This document shows, piece after piece, positions 32,843-42,330 of a stretch of DNA of 64,000 nt. The stretch lies in the NCBI RefSeq assembly GCF_023093535.1, contig NZ_CP095757.1, positions 2,852,001 through 2,916,000 of the forward strand, written 5' to 3'. The stretch's first letter is position 1. Each line of letters starts with the position of its first letter. This stretch comes from Halovivax limisalsi. Lineage in GTDB: Archaea > Halobacteriota > Halobacteria > Halobacteriales > Natrialbaceae. The translations under genes and the position numbers were made by a program. The notes beneath the pieces are model-generated. The model searched no databases. It was not told the DNA's origin and saw nothing but the letters and a program-made list of their open reading frames with translations.

Positions 32843-35722
32843 ATGGAGGAATCCGAGTCGGTCGACCGCGACGCGCGCCCGTCGATCGATTCCGACGTGG
32901 ACCCCGTCGACCGCGACGTGCTCGAACTGTTCGAGCCCGCGGTGCAGGAATGGTGGGTCCGCGAATTCGGCGAATTCGTCCCCGAGAACGGCGGCTTCTT
33001 TACACCCCCGCAGCGAGGCGCCATCCCCAAGATCCACGAGGGGACGAACACGCTGGTCTGTGCGCCGACGGGCTCGGGAAAGACGCTCGCCTCGTTCAGC
33101 GCGATCATCGACGAGCTCTTTCGGCGCGATCGCGAGCGAGCCGAGGGCCTCGATAATTCGGTCTACTGCCTGTACGTCTCCCCGCTGAAGTCGCTGGCCA
33201 ACGACATCCACCGCAACCTCACCGTGCCGCTCGAGGGGATCGAGTCGATCATCGACGAGCGCGGCGACGACGTGGGCGAGATCCGCCACGCCATCCGCCA
33301 CGGCGACACGCCCTCCTCCGAGCGCCAGGCGATGCTCGAGGAGACGCCGCACATCCTCAACACGACGCCCGAGACGCTCGCCATCCTGCTCAACTCCCCG
33401 AAGTTCCGCGAGAAGCTCCGGACCGTCGAGTACGTCGTCGTCGACGAGATTCACTCCCTCGCCGAGGGGAAACGCGGGACCCACCTCTCGGTGAGTCTGG
33501 AGCGACTCGAGACGATGACCGGCGGCGACGTGACCCGCATCGGCTGTTCGGCGACGATCGACCCGCTCGAAGGCGTCGCCGAGTTTCTCGTCGGCCGCGA
33601 GCTGGCGACCGACGCGACCGATGAGTCGCTTCCCGCCGAGCCGCGCGACTACGAGATCGTCGACGCCCGCTTCGCGCGCGACTTCGACCTGCGGCTCGAG
33701 TGTCCGACGGACGACCTCATCAACGCACCCCGGGACGTCGTCCAGACGCGCTTCTACGAGCGCCTCCACGAGTTGATCGAGGAACACACCAACACGCTCG
33801 TCTTCACCAACACGCGCTCGGGCGCCGAACGCGTCCTCCACGAGTTACGCGAGCGGTTCCCCGGGGACGGAGGCGGCGCGGATGGTGCAGACGCCGCCGG
33901 CCGCGAAGCCAGCGGGGACGGTGGAGGCGGCGCGGACGGCGAGGCAGGCCGGAACGTCTCCGCCGGCTACGACGAGTCGAACTCGGCCTGTCACCACGGC
34001 AGCCTCTCGAAGGCTGTCCGACAGGACGTCGAGTCGAAGCTCAAGTCCGGCGAGCTCGACATCGTCACCTCGTCGACGTCGCTCGAACTCGGCATCGACA
34101 TGCCCCACGTCGACCTGGTCGTCCAGGTCGGCTCGCCGAAGAGCGTCGCAGCGCTCCTCCAGCGCGTCGGGCGAGCCGGCCACCGCGTCGGCCAGACCGT
34201 CACCGGGCGCGTGATGGCGCTCGACCGGGACGAACTCGTCGAGTGCGCGGTCATGCTCGCGAAGGCCGAGGAGGGCTTCGTCGACTCGGTATCGATCCCC
34301 GAGAACGCCCACGACGTCGCCGCCCAGCACGTCTACGGCATGGCGATCGCCGAGATCAGGCCCGAACGCGAGGTGAAAGCCATCCTCCGGCGGGCCCATC
34401 CGTTCCGCGCGTACGACGACGAACGCTACGAGCGGCTGCTCCGCTACCTCACGGCCGCCTACACGGGCCTGGAGGATCGCAACGTCTACGCCAAGATCTG
34501 GCGCGACGAGAACGACCCGCCCGAGGGCGAGCACCACTACGCCGACTTCCCCGTCGGCGAGACGCTGATCGGCAAGCGCGGCCGCCTCGCCCGCGTCATC
34601 TACATGACGAACATCGGGACGATCCCCGATTCGTTCACCTGCAACGTCCACACCCGCGCCGGCGACGAGTGGGTCGGCCAGCTCGACGAGGACTACCTCG
34701 ATACCCTGGAGAAGGGCGACGTCTTCGTCCTCGGCGGCAACCACTACGAGTACCGCTATCGCCGGGGCTCGAAGGTCTACGTCGACCCTACGCGCGCCAG
34801 ACCGACCGTCCCCTCGTGGTACTCCGAACGGCTGCCCCTCTCGACCGATCTCGGCCGGGAGATCCTCGACTTCCAGGCGCAGCTTCTGGATCACTACGCG
34901 GACGGCGGGGCCGCCCGCGTGCGCGCCTGGCTGCGGGACTTCCCGATGGACGACGACAGCGCGCGAGCGCTGGCCCGGCTCTTCGACCACCAGTTCAAGT
35001 ACGCGGGTCCCGAGAGCGTCTCGACGCCCGACCGACTCGCGATCGAGGTCGAACGCGACCGCGACGAGTACGAACGCCACTACTACGTCCACTCGAACTA
35101 CGGCCGCCGGGTCAACGACGGCCTCTCGCGGCTGCTGGCGTACCACTGTTCGCAGGCGGCCACCGCGAACGTCCGCGTCGCCGTCGCGGACAACGGCTTC
35201 GTCCTCTCGATGCCGCTCAACCGCAAGGTCGACGTCCCCGGCATCCTCGAGGGGCTGGATCCGGCCGCCGTCCGCGAGGACCTCCGGGACGCGCTCTCGG
35301 GGACGGACCTCCTCCAGCGGTACTTCCGGATCAACGCCACGCGCTCGCTGATGATCCTCAAGCGCTACAAGGGCTACGAGAAGTCCGCGAGCGAACAGCA
35401 GGTCTCCAGCGAGATGTTACTCGGCTTCGCGGAGGACCTCGACGAGTTCGCCGTCGTCGAGGAGACCTACCGAGAGATCCTCGAGGACAAACTCGCCGTG
35501 GACGTGATCGAGTCGATCGTCGATCGGATCGACGCCGGCGACCTCGCCGTCGAGCGATCGCTGCTCGACTCGCCGTCGCCGCGCGCGTTCGGCCTGGCGA
35601 CGCTCTCGGCGAGCGACGTCGTCCTCGCCGAGGACGAGAGCGCCGCCCTGCAGTCCTTTCACGACCGCGTCGTCGCCGAAATCGACGACGATCCGCCCCG
35701 CGGCGTCGCGACGAACGACTGA
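32843..35722 (+). CDS. lhr: Lhr-type DEAD/DEAH-box helicase
   Basis: ATP-dependent 3'-5' DNA helicase of the large-helicase-related (Lhr-core) group, linked to DNA repair. The 959-residue protein has Walker A APTGSGKT (about residues 72-79), motif Ib LYVSPLKSLANDI, Walker B VVDEIHSLAEGKRGTHLSV, motif III GCSATI and motif VI LLQRVGRAGHRVGQ. The winged-helix and Lhr-specific beta domain follow (YRYRRGSKVYVDPTRARPTVPSW). A Gly/Ala/Asp-rich insert of about 40 residues (GDGGGADGADAAGREASG) interrupts the second RecA domain. I chose ATG 32843 (MEESESVDRDAR); the frame continues far upstream without family similarity. Confidence 0.95.
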   Translation: MEESESVDRDARPSIDSDVDPVDRDVLELFEPAVQEWWVREFGEFVPENGGFFTPPQRGAIPKIHEGTNTLVCAPTGSGKTLASFSAIIDELFRRDRERAEGLDNSVYCLYVSPLKSLANDIHRNLTVPLEGIESIIDERGDDVGEIRHAIRHGDTPSSERQAMLEETPHILNTTPETLAILLNSPKFREKLRTVEYVVVDEIHSLAEGKRGTHLSVSLERLETMTGGDVTRIGCSATIDPLEGVAEFLVGRELATDATDESLPAEPRDYEIVDARFARDFDLRLECPTDDLINAPRDVVQTRFYERLHELIEEHTNTLVFTNTRSGAERVLHELRERFPGDGGGADGADAAGREASGDGGGGADGEAGRNVSAGYDESNSACHHGSLSKAVRQDVESKLKSGELDIVTSSTSLELGIDMPHVDLVVQVGSPKSVAALLQRVGRAGHRVGQTVTGRVMALDRDELVECAVMLAKAEEGFVDSVSIPENAHDVAAQHVYGMAIAEIRPEREVKAILRRAHPFRAYDDERYERLLRYLTAAYTGLEDRNVYAKIWRDENDPPEGEHHYADFPVGETLIGKRGRLARVIYMTNIGTIPDSFTCNVHTRAGDEWVGQLDEDYLDTLEKGDVFVLGGNHYEYRYRRGSKVYVDPTRARPTVPSWYSERLPLSTDLGREILDFQAQLLDHYADGGAARVRAWLRDFPMDDDSARALARLFDHQFKYAGPESVSTPDRLAIEVERDRDEYERHYYVHSNYGRRVNDGLSRLLAYHCSQAATANVRVAVADNGFVLSMPLNRKVDVPGILEGLDPAAVREDLRDALSGTDLLQRYFRINATRSLMILKRYKGYEKSASEQQVSSEMLLGFAEDLDEFAVVEETYREILEDKLAVDVIESIVDRIDAGDLAVERSLLDSPSPRAFGLATLSASDVVLAEDESAALQSFHDRVVAEIDDDPPRGVATND

Positions 35723-35870
35723 CGGCGTCGACGGGGCGCTCGTAGGCTCCGCCGGTGCGGAATCAGGTCCCGGCTCCACCGGGAGCAACCCGCACCGCCC
35801 AGCACTCGACTCGCGACGAGCAACCGGCAGGACCCAACAGCCACTTCGGCCTGCTCGACCGATCGAGGGT

Positions 35871-36341
35871 ATGAGCGACGAGGATCACGATTCGGGGTCG
35901 ACGGCGTACGACGGACGCGACGACGCGTTCCGGACCGTCTTCGAGAACCGCGTCCGGCTCCAGGAGACCGATCGGCAGGGGATCGTCTTCTACGGTACCT
36001 ACTTCACCTACCAGGACGAAGCGATCGCGTCGTACCGGCGGGCGATCGGCTTCGGCGGGGCGTTCGTCGACGAGGCGGACTGGACGACACGCATCGTCGC
36101 GACCGACCTCGCCTACAGCGACTCGGCTCGCTTCGAAGACGTCCTGGAGAACGAGGTGCGAGTTCGGCGGATCGGCGAGACCTCGATCACGTTCGACTAC
36201 CGGGTGTGTCGCGAAGCCGACGGGCGGCGCCTCGCCGAGGGGACCGCGACCCAGGTCGTCGTCGACAAGGCAACGACAGAACCGCGACGGGTCCCCGCCT
36301 CGTTCCGGGACGCCGTCCGCGACTTTCAGGGACGCGAGTGA
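35871..36341 (+). CDS. Acyl-CoA thioesterase, 4HBT hotdog fold
   Basis: Hydrolyses acyl-CoA thioesters. The 156-residue protein shows the 4HBT active-site stretch LQETDRQGIVFYGTYFTYQDEAIASY, with the catalytic Asp in the TDRQGIVFYG motif, a strand pair (FEDVLENEVRVRRIGETSITFDYRV) and AEGTATQVVVDKAT near the end. The N-terminal 18 residues are acidic and unstructured. Single gene; acyl chain specificity cannot be judged. No TATA-like box is obvious upstream. Confidence 0.9.
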   Translation: MSDEDHDSGSTAYDGRDDAFRTVFENRVRLQETDRQGIVFYGTYFTYQDEAIASYRRAIGFGGAFVDEADWTTRIVATDLAYSDSARFEDVLENEVRVRRIGETSITFDYRVCREADGRRLAEGTATQVVVDKATTEPRRVPASFRDAVRDFQGRE

Positions 36342-36455
36342 CGGAGACGCCAATTACCGGCGCGGCCGGCGGATCGACGGGCGAACCGGTCCGGCGGGCG
36401 GAACTGTCGACGTCCGAGCGATACGTTCAAAGGCGGCGTCCACGCAGGCCCGGGT

Positions 36456-37430
36456 ATGCCCGGCAAGGTCGGACCCGCGGAGTTGACCAGACACGTGTTC
36501 GAGCGAACGGGGAGCGGCGACGATCGCGTCCGACAGGGCCCCGCGCTCGGCGAGGACGCGGCCGCCATCGACGTACCGGCCGGAACGCTGGTCGTGAGCG
36601 CCGATCCCATCTCGCTCGCCGCGAGCGAAGTCGGCCGCCTGGGCGTCGTCGTGGCGTGTAACGACGTCGCGGCCGCCGGCGCCGACCCGCGGTGGCTGAC
36701 CGTCGTCTGTCTCCTCCCCACCGACGACGAGGACGCGCTCGAGACGGTCACGGCCGACCTCGACGCGGCCGCTCGCGAGCACGGCGTGACGATCGTCGGC
36801 GGGCACACCGAGTACGTCGACGCGCTGGAGCGACCGATCCTCTCGGTGACCGCGATGGGATTCGCGGATCGCTTCGTGCCGACCGGCGGCGCGACGCCCG
36901 GCGACCGGATCGTCCTCGCCGGGCCCGCCGGCCTGGAGGGAACCGCCATCCTCGCGAGCGACTTCGCAGAGGCATACTCGGTTCCGGACGACACCGTCGA
37001 GTCGGCGCTGTCGTTCTTCGACGAACTCTCGGTCGCTCCGGCCGCCGAGATCCTGCGCGAGTCGGCGTCGGCCATGCACGATCCGACCGAGGGCGGCGTG
37101 GCGGCGGGGCTCGTCGAACTCGCCCGGGCGTCGAGCGTCGACGTCGACGTCGATCGTGAGGTCATCCCGATCAGGGCCGAGACGGCGGCGCTCTGCCGGG
37201 CGGCGGGCGTCGATCCGCTGCGGATCTTCGGCTCCGGCGCCCTCCTCGCGACCGTCCCGCCGGCGGCCGTCGACGGTCGCCTCGACGCCCTCGCGGCAGC
37301 CGGGATCGACGCCGCCGAGATCGGCGTCGTCACCGACAACGGAGACGGCGCCGTCGACCTCGACGGCGAGCGGCTGACGGCGGTCCCGACCGACGACCTC
37401 TACCCGCTCTGGGAGGCGGCCGACGCCTGA
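36456..37430 (+). CDS. AIR synthase-related (HypE/ThiL-like) ATP-binding protein
   Basis: Member of the PurM superfamily (324 aa) that binds ATP or a phosphorylated intermediate at a dimer interface. Seen: GPALGEDAAAIDVPAG near the start, ACNDVAAAGADPRWLTV, TIVGGHTEYV, and DPTEGGVAAGLVELARASSVDV; the final domain has FGSGALLATVPP. The pattern resembles archaeal AIR synthase-like/HypE-like proteins, yet no hydrogenase or thiamine gene lies nearby, so the reaction is open. TATA-like CGTTCAAAG about 28 bases upstream supports ATG 36456. Confidence 0.85.
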   Translation: MPGKVGPAELTRHVFERTGSGDDRVRQGPALGEDAAAIDVPAGTLVVSADPISLAASEVGRLGVVVACNDVAAAGADPRWLTVVCLLPTDDEDALETVTADLDAAAREHGVTIVGGHTEYVDALERPILSVTAMGFADRFVPTGGATPGDRIVLAGPAGLEGTAILASDFAEAYSVPDDTVESALSFFDELSVAPAAEILRESASAMHDPTEGGVAAGLVELARASSVDVDVDREVIPIRAETAALCRAAGVDPLRIFGSGALLATVPPAAVDGRLDALAAAGIDAAEIGVVTDNGDGAVDLDGERLTAVPTDDLYPLWEAADA

Positions 37431-37566
37431 CGCCAGCCGATAGCGGCCCGGCCACCGCCCGCGCCGACATCGACGACTCACGGCTCGAAACGGAGCGAAC
37501 GTACTTCTCCATGTGCTGCCTCGGATACGCCGACCGACAGACAGCGACCGCCCGGACGCTTCCGAC

Positions 37567-38124
37567 ATGGCTTCAGACACGACGTTCGCGGGTGCCAGCC
37601 GGCTCGACGAGCGCGGGGTTTCGCCGGCGCTCGGGTTCGCGATCGCCATCGTCCTGATTCTGGTGCTGGCCGTCTCCGTCGGCGTCATGGTCGGCGCGAT
37701 CGCGGAGGAGCCGGGGCCCGACGCAACGTTCGAGTGGTCCCAATCCGGGTCGGGCGCCGACAAACGGCTCGAACTCGCCCACGCGGGCGGCGCGGTCGTC
37801 TCCGGAAGCGAGCTCCGGCTCGAACTCGACGGCACCGGTCGCTTCGCGGCGAACGCCACGCTCTCAGCGTGGGGGCCCGTCCGCAACGGCAGTACGCTCA
37901 CCGTCGGCCTCGTCAGGGGAGCCGTCGTCGTCGACGGACGGGTCAACGGGACCGCGGCGAACGGCACCGCCGTCATCGCGTTCGCCCCGGACGGCGAGCC
38001 CCTCGAGCGCGGCGTCGTCGTCGCCGAACTCGTCGACGTCGAGTACGACCAGCTGACGGAAGCGAAGCTCGTCTGGCAGGGGTCGTACGCGTCGAGCGAA
38101 CTGGCCTCGACCTACGTCGACTGA
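37567..38124 (+). CDS. Type IV pilin-like protein
   Basis: Surface or pilus subunit of 185 residues. The N-terminus has the archaeal type IV prepilin signal: ASRLDERGVSPALGFAIAIVL, with a cleavage Gly before VSP and a hydrophobic helix of about 22 residues (IAIVLILVLAVSVGVMVGAIA) that forms the filament core. The remainder is a beta-rich extracellular domain (FEWSQSGSGADKRLELAHAGG) with several N-glycosylation sequons (NAT, NGS, NGT). ATG 37567 is chosen because the signal begins within 12 residues; GTG 37513 would add 18 residues. It is a lone gene; PilB and PilC are not nearby. Confidence 0.85.
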   Translation: MASDTTFAGASRLDERGVSPALGFAIAIVLILVLAVSVGVMVGAIAEEPGPDATFEWSQSGSGADKRLELAHAGGAVVSGSELRLELDGTGRFAANATLSAWGPVRNGSTLTVGLVRGAVVVDGRVNGTAANGTAVIAFAPDGEPLERGVVVAELVDVEYDQLTEAKLVWQGSYASSELASTYVD

Positions 38125-38163
38125 AAGCGTCGCGAACGGGCCGAACGCACCCCGTTTCACTGC

Positions 38164-41073
38164 TTACGCCGCCCACTCGAGCAACCGTCGGTAGACCGGA
38201 TCGGTTTCGAGGGCGGCCTCGTCGCCCACCAGGACGAGCGCCCGCTTCGGGCGCGTGATCGCGACGTTGAGCCGGCGATAATCCTCGAAGATCGGCCCGG
38301 AGAGGTCGTCGCTGGCGACGAACGAGACGACGATCACCTCCTGGCTCGATCCCTGGAACCGATCGACGGTGTCGACGGCGACCGCCGACGGCACGGCGCG
38401 CTCGATCTCCCCGACCTGGGCGCGATAGGGTGCGATGACGCCGATGTCGGCCGGGTCGAGCCCCGCCGACGCGTACGCGTCGACAACCGACGCGATTCGA
38501 TCGGCCTCGATCGCGTCCGTGTAGGTTGCGGCGTCGCCGTCGACGTGCAGGAAGGTGACGGGATCGACGAGGTCCGCCGGCAGCCGCTCTCGCGAGACGC
38601 CGTCGAGGTCGTCGACCGTGCGGCCGGCGACCGCCGGCGTCGCGGGTCGAAGCGCGCCGTCGTAGAACTCGGTGGAGGAAAACGCCTGGATGCGCTGATT
38701 CATCCGGTACTGGCGGTCGAGGAGAACGCCCGCCTCCGGTGTCGCGTCGGCCAGGCGCTCGAACAGCGAGACCGTGAGCGGATTCGCCCCGTCATCGGCG
38801 TCGACGGTGCCAGCGGACGGGGCCGCCTCGACTGAGTCGCCGGACGGGGTCCCCTCGATGGACTCGCCGGCGCCGTCCGAGACGACCTGATCGCCACCGG
38901 AAGCGACCGGGTCCCCAGCCGATGACCCGGCTTCTCCTGACTCGTCCTGTGAGAGGGGCGCCGGCAACGTCTCGGCCTGGACGACCGGCGGCAACTGCTG
39001 GTGGTCGCCGACGAGGACGAACCGGGACGCGAGGTGGATCGCCGCGTAGGTGCCTGGTTCGGTCAGCTGGGCGGCCTCGTCGACGAGCGCGACGTCGAAC
39101 GACTGCTCTTTCATGACCCGCGAGCCGCAGGTGGCCGTCGTCACCGCGACCACGTCGGAGTCGTTCAGCGCGGCGACGCGCTCGGCCGGCGATCCCTCGC
39201 GTTCGAATCGCAGGTCGCGCATATCTTCTCGGACGCCGCGTTCGGTCCCCATGCGGGCGATCCGGTCCGGGTCGATGCCCGCGTCGAGCAGCGCCTCCAG
39301 CGCGTTGTCGACGGCGCGATTGGTAAAGGCCGACAGCAGGACGCGCTCGCCGCGATCGAGGAGCGCCTCGACCGTCTTCGCGATCGTGTAGGTCTTGCCG
39401 GTCCCCGGGGGCCCGTGGATCAGCGCGTAATCGCGCGCGCCGACGGCGAGTCCGACCGCCTCGTCCTGGGCCGCGTTGTTGTCGACGAACGTCTCGTCCG
39501 GATCGTCGAATTCGGGGTCGGCCCGGCCGAAGAGGACGTCCTTGCGGCGCTCGTCGCTCGTCAGGAGGACGTCGTGCAACGCGGTGAGCAGGCGGTCGGT
39601 CGTGAGTTCGCTGGGGTAGACGTCGACGCGCTCGACGGGGACGCGCTCGTCGGCGGTGAGGACGAGTTCGTCCGCGTCGAGGCGCTCGATCCGGGCGAGT
39701 TCGGCGCTGCCGCCGACGGGATCGCCGTCGCTCGCGAGCACCAGGTCCCCCTCGCGGATCTTCGTCGAGTCGACCGCGCCGCGCTCGGCGCGCAACTCCC
39801 AGCGACCGCCCTCGAGTTCGGTCGCGCCGGCGAACGTCAGGTCGATGATCGCTCGATCGTCGTCCGCGCGTTCGTCGGCCGACTGCTCGAAGAGCTTGAC
39901 GTACTCGCGGTGGACCTCGCGTCGCTCGGCCTCGATCCCCCGGTAGAATCGCTCGAAGAACGCCCGCTCTTCCGGCGGGAGCGCCTCGCCGATCTGGCCG
40001 GCTTTCGACTCCTGGTCGAGCCGCCCGGAGACCACCATGCAGGTGTCGCGCTCGAAGCAGTACTCGCACTTCGCGTCGGCCTCGTACCCCGTCGGGGTCG
40101 TCCCCGCGACCGCCATCGCGGCGAGTTCGTTCCGCAGGCGGAGGACGTACGCGAGCAGGCCGCGCCCGACCGAGAAGTCCTTCGCGGGCGTCAGATCGCC
40201 CGTCTCCTCGTTGCGATCGAGCGCGGAGTTCTTGGTGTAGAGCAGCGTCGCGGTGTCGACGGAGCCGCCGTGTTCTTCGAGGACGAGCGCGTAGAGCGCG
40301 GCCTGGACTTTGTCCTTGAACCGGGGTTCCTTCTTCAGGTTCTTGCCCGTCTTGAGTTCGACCGGCGCGCCCCGGCGGATGGCGTCGGCCCGCCCCTTCA
40401 ACCCGAACGTCTCGCTGATGAGCAACTGCTCGGAGCGCCACTCGTCGTCGTCGCTCAACCGGCCCTGCGCGAGCCAGCCCTCGATCGCGGCGGCGTTCTC
40501 CCGAACGTCTTCGGCCACCGACTCGGCGTCCTCGCCGAGCAGGCCGAGTTCGAGCGCCCGCTCTTCGATCCGGGCGTCGATCGACTCCTCGAGGTCGCGA
40601 CCGCGGAGCAGGTCGCCGAAGACCTCGTGGACGAGGGTCCCCTTGAGGACGGGATAGTTCAGCGGCACGCCGGAGAGCTTGTTGAGGTAGTACAGCCGCG
40701 GGCACTCGACCCACGAGCGGACGTCGGTCACGTCGACGAGGTAGTCGGGTTCGACGACGACGTACGACTCGCCCGTCGTCGAGTACTGGATCTCGCCGCG
40801 ATACTCCTCCACCGCCGGCTCCGTGACGACGAGTTCCATCCCCGATTCGAGCAGCGACGCCGTCTCCGTCCACTTGCCCCACAGCGTCACCGTCGTCACG
40901 GGCTCGGCGTCCCCGTCGTCGAACTGCCCTAGTTCCGCCGCCGATGCAGCGTCGTCGGCCGACCGATCGATCGTCACATCCCGCAGCGTCACCTCCGCCA
41001 GTTCCCGCTTTCCCCCGCTCGTCGAGACGGTTCGCGTCGACACGTCGCCGGTGACCCGCCCGCGTAACTTCAC
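38164..41073 (-). CDS. dna2: Dna2-like nuclease-helicase (OB fold, RecB/Cas4-type nuclease, SF1 helicase)
   Basis: DNA replication and repair enzyme of 969 residues. Residues about 1-110 form an OB-fold-like region. Next is a RecB/Cas4-type nuclease: Cys124 (SWVECPRLYYLN), His in KGTLVHEVF, Asp in LKGRADAIRR, the EVK-like motif VELKTGKNL, and a Cys triad CEYCFERDTC that with Cys124 would hold a 4Fe-4S cluster. The helicase half has Walker [11 protein letters not shown], Walker B LVDEAAQLTEP, GDHQQLPPVV, RQYRMNQRI and VDRFQGSSQEVIVVS. A 70-residue Ser/Gly/Asp insert lies between motifs III and IV. It likely processes flaps or ends of DNA. Confidence 0.93.
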   Translation of the reverse strand: MKLRGRVTGDVSTRTVSTSGGKRELAEVTLRDVTIDRSADDAASAAELGQFDDGDAEPVTTVTLWGKWTETASLLESGMELVVTEPAVEEYRGEIQYSTTGESYVVVEPDYLVDVTDVRSWVECPRLYYLNKLSGVPLNYPVLKGTLVHEVFGDLLRGRDLEESIDARIEERALELGLLGEDAESVAEDVRENAAAIEGWLAQGRLSDDDEWRSEQLLISETFGLKGRADAIRRGAPVELKTGKNLKKEPRFKDKVQAALYALVLEEHGGSVDTATLLYTKNSALDRNEETGDLTPAKDFSVGRGLLAYVLRLRNELAAMAVAGTTPTGYEADAKCEYCFERDTCMVVSGRLDQESKAGQIGEALPPEERAFFERFYRGIEAERREVHREYVKLFEQSADERADDDRAIIDLTFAGATELEGGRWELRAERGAVDSTKIREGDLVLASDGDPVGGSAELARIERLDADELVLTADERVPVERVDVYPSELTTDRLLTALHDVLLTSDERRKDVLFGRADPEFDDPDETFVDNNAAQDEAVGLAVGARDYALIHGPPGTGKTYTIAKTVEALLDRGERVLLSAFTNRAVDNALEALLDAGIDPDRIARMGTERGVREDMRDLRFEREGSPAERVAALNDSDVVAVTTATCGSRVMKEQSFDVALVDEAAQLTEPGTYAAIHLASRFVLVGDHQQLPPVVQAETLPAPLSQDESGEAGSSAGDPVASGGDQVVSDGAGESIEGTPSGDSVEAAPSAGTVDADDGANPLTVSLFERLADATPEAGVLLDRQYRMNQRIQAFSSTEFYDGALRPATPAVAGRTVDDLDGVSRERLPADLVDPVTFLHVDGDAATYTDAIEADRIASVVDAYASAGLDPADIGVIAPYRAQVGEIERAVPSAVAVDTVDRFQGSSQEVIVVSFVASDDLSGPIFEDYRRLNVAITRPKRALVLVGDEAALETDPVYRRLLEWAA

Positions 41074-41247
41074 GGGGAGTACCTCCGCCGGAACCGGAAA
41101 AACGCTGTCGGTCCCGTTTCCGTTTCCGATACCGAGAGCGGATCGCGGTTATCGTACCAGGGGTTCGTGATCGGGGCGGACCGGTTCACCTCGTACCGGA
41201 TCAGTTCGTCCCGCGTCCCGCCAGTTCCGGTTCGATCCACACTCGTC

Positions 41248-41571
41248 TCAGTTGTACTCGCGCCAGCGATAGCCACACTCGGTGCACTTGAAGAATCGCG
41301 TCGGCGGTTCGTCCGCCGAGCCCGTCTGCTTGATCGTGTACCACGCTTCCTCGGTGCCGCAGTCGTCACAACGGACGTCGGTCGCGATCGGTTTCCCCTC
41401 GAAGTTGGCCGACTCGTCGGACTCGATCACGTCGTCGGTCGACTGGGACTCCGTCGTGACGAAGGCGGCCTCCCGGTCGCGATCGCGCTCGGTCGTTTCC
41501 CCGCAGTTCGAACACACCATCCGGTCGCCGTCGGCCTTCATCATCGAGCCGCACTCCCCACAGAACTGCAT
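41248..41571 (-). CDS. tfs: Transcription factor S (TFS, RNA cleavage factor)
   Basis: Rescues paused RNA polymerase by stimulating transcript cleavage, as TFIIS does. The 107-residue protein has an N-terminal zinc ribbon (MQFCGECGSMMKAD...CSNCGE) and a C-terminal one (VRCDDCGTEEAWYTIKQT, then FFKCTECGYRWREYN), with the acidic tip SADEPP that reaches the polymerase active site. Length is exactly that of archaeal TFS. Start ATG 41571; a longer upstream frame lacks family character. The Cys-rich gene follows upstream on the same strand. Confidence 0.96.
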   Translation of the reverse strand: MQFCGECGSMMKADGDRMVCSNCGETTERDRDREAAFVTTESQSTDDVIESDESANFEGKPIATDVRCDDCGTEEAWYTIKQTGSADEPPTRFFKCTECGYRWREYN

Positions 41572-41658
41572 GCGCGCCGATACGGAGGCGACGGGCAAAA
41601 ACGTCCCGTCGCGTCGCGCATCGAGGAGGTACCAGCGGCCCGGGTCCCGGAACGGCAC

Positions 41659-42330
41659 CTACGTCGCGTCCTCGATCGCCTCTTCTTCGCGGACGACCGG
41701 ACAGTTGGCGACGGTGAACGTCTCGAGGTCCGTGAGTTCGAGGATCGTCGTCCCCTCGTGGGAACACGCGACCTCGGGCGGGTCGCTGAAGTGTTCGCAG
41801 CCCTCGCAGTAGGCCCGCTTCGAAATCTGGCGAATCGTTCGCTCCTGGACGTCGCTCGTCGGCGCACTGTCATCGCGTTCGAGGCGCTCCCAGAGGCGCT
41901 CGGCGTCGAGTTCGGTCACGGATTCGCGATCGAACAGCGCCGTCGCGTCCGAATCCGGGGCCGCCTCGTCGTCCGCGTCGCCCTCGGTCGGTGCTCGAGC
42001 GCTAGCCCTGACGCGTTCCGCCAGCCCGGAAAACGGCGCGGCGTCGGCGTCCCCGGCCGGTGTATCCGCCGACGCATCCTCGTCGGGTGGACGAGCGGAC
42101 GGCGTCTCGTCGGATGCGGGGTCGAAGACGAACGCGTCGCCACCGTCGATACCGTCGTCGCCGGTGACCGAAGCCGCTCCATCGTCCGCCTCTGCTCCGT
42201 CGCCCGCACCCTCGCCATCCCGTCCCATCACGTCTCCGTCGTCCGCGTCGGCGGCTTCGTCGGTGTCGACCGACGCCTCCGGTTCGTCCGCGTCGGTCCC
42301 GACCTCGCGATCGGAGGCGTCTTCAGGCAT
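41659..42330 (-). CDS. Acidic protein with a C-terminal Cys cluster, unknown function
   Basis: Protein of 223 residues. The first 100 residues are a low-complexity acidic tail (ADADEPEASVDTDEAADADDGD) with no fold. The C-terminal 75 residues look structured: RTIRQISKRAYCEGCEHFSDPPEVACSHEGTTILELTDLETFTVANCPVVREE, with Cys-x2-Cys, another Cys and His, and a final Cys, suited to one zinc site. ATG 42330 overlaps the end of the upstream gene by eight bases, so these two are translationally coupled. The family is unknown to me. Confidence 0.8.
   Translation of the reverse strand: MPEDASDREVGTDADEPEASVDTDEAADADDGDVMGRDGEGAGDGAEADDGAASVTGDDGIDGGDAFVFDPASDETPSARPPDEDASADTPAGDADAAPFSGLAERVRASARAPTEGDADDEAAPDSDATALFDRESVTELDAERLWERLERDDSAPTSDVQERTIRQISKRAYCEGCEHFSDPPEVACSHEGTTILELTDLETFTVANCPVVREEEAIEDAT

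Noticed and set aside
39001-40932. 643-aa + strand frame opposite dna2
   Set aside because: Mirror frame; dna2 has all helicase and nuclease motifs on the other strand.
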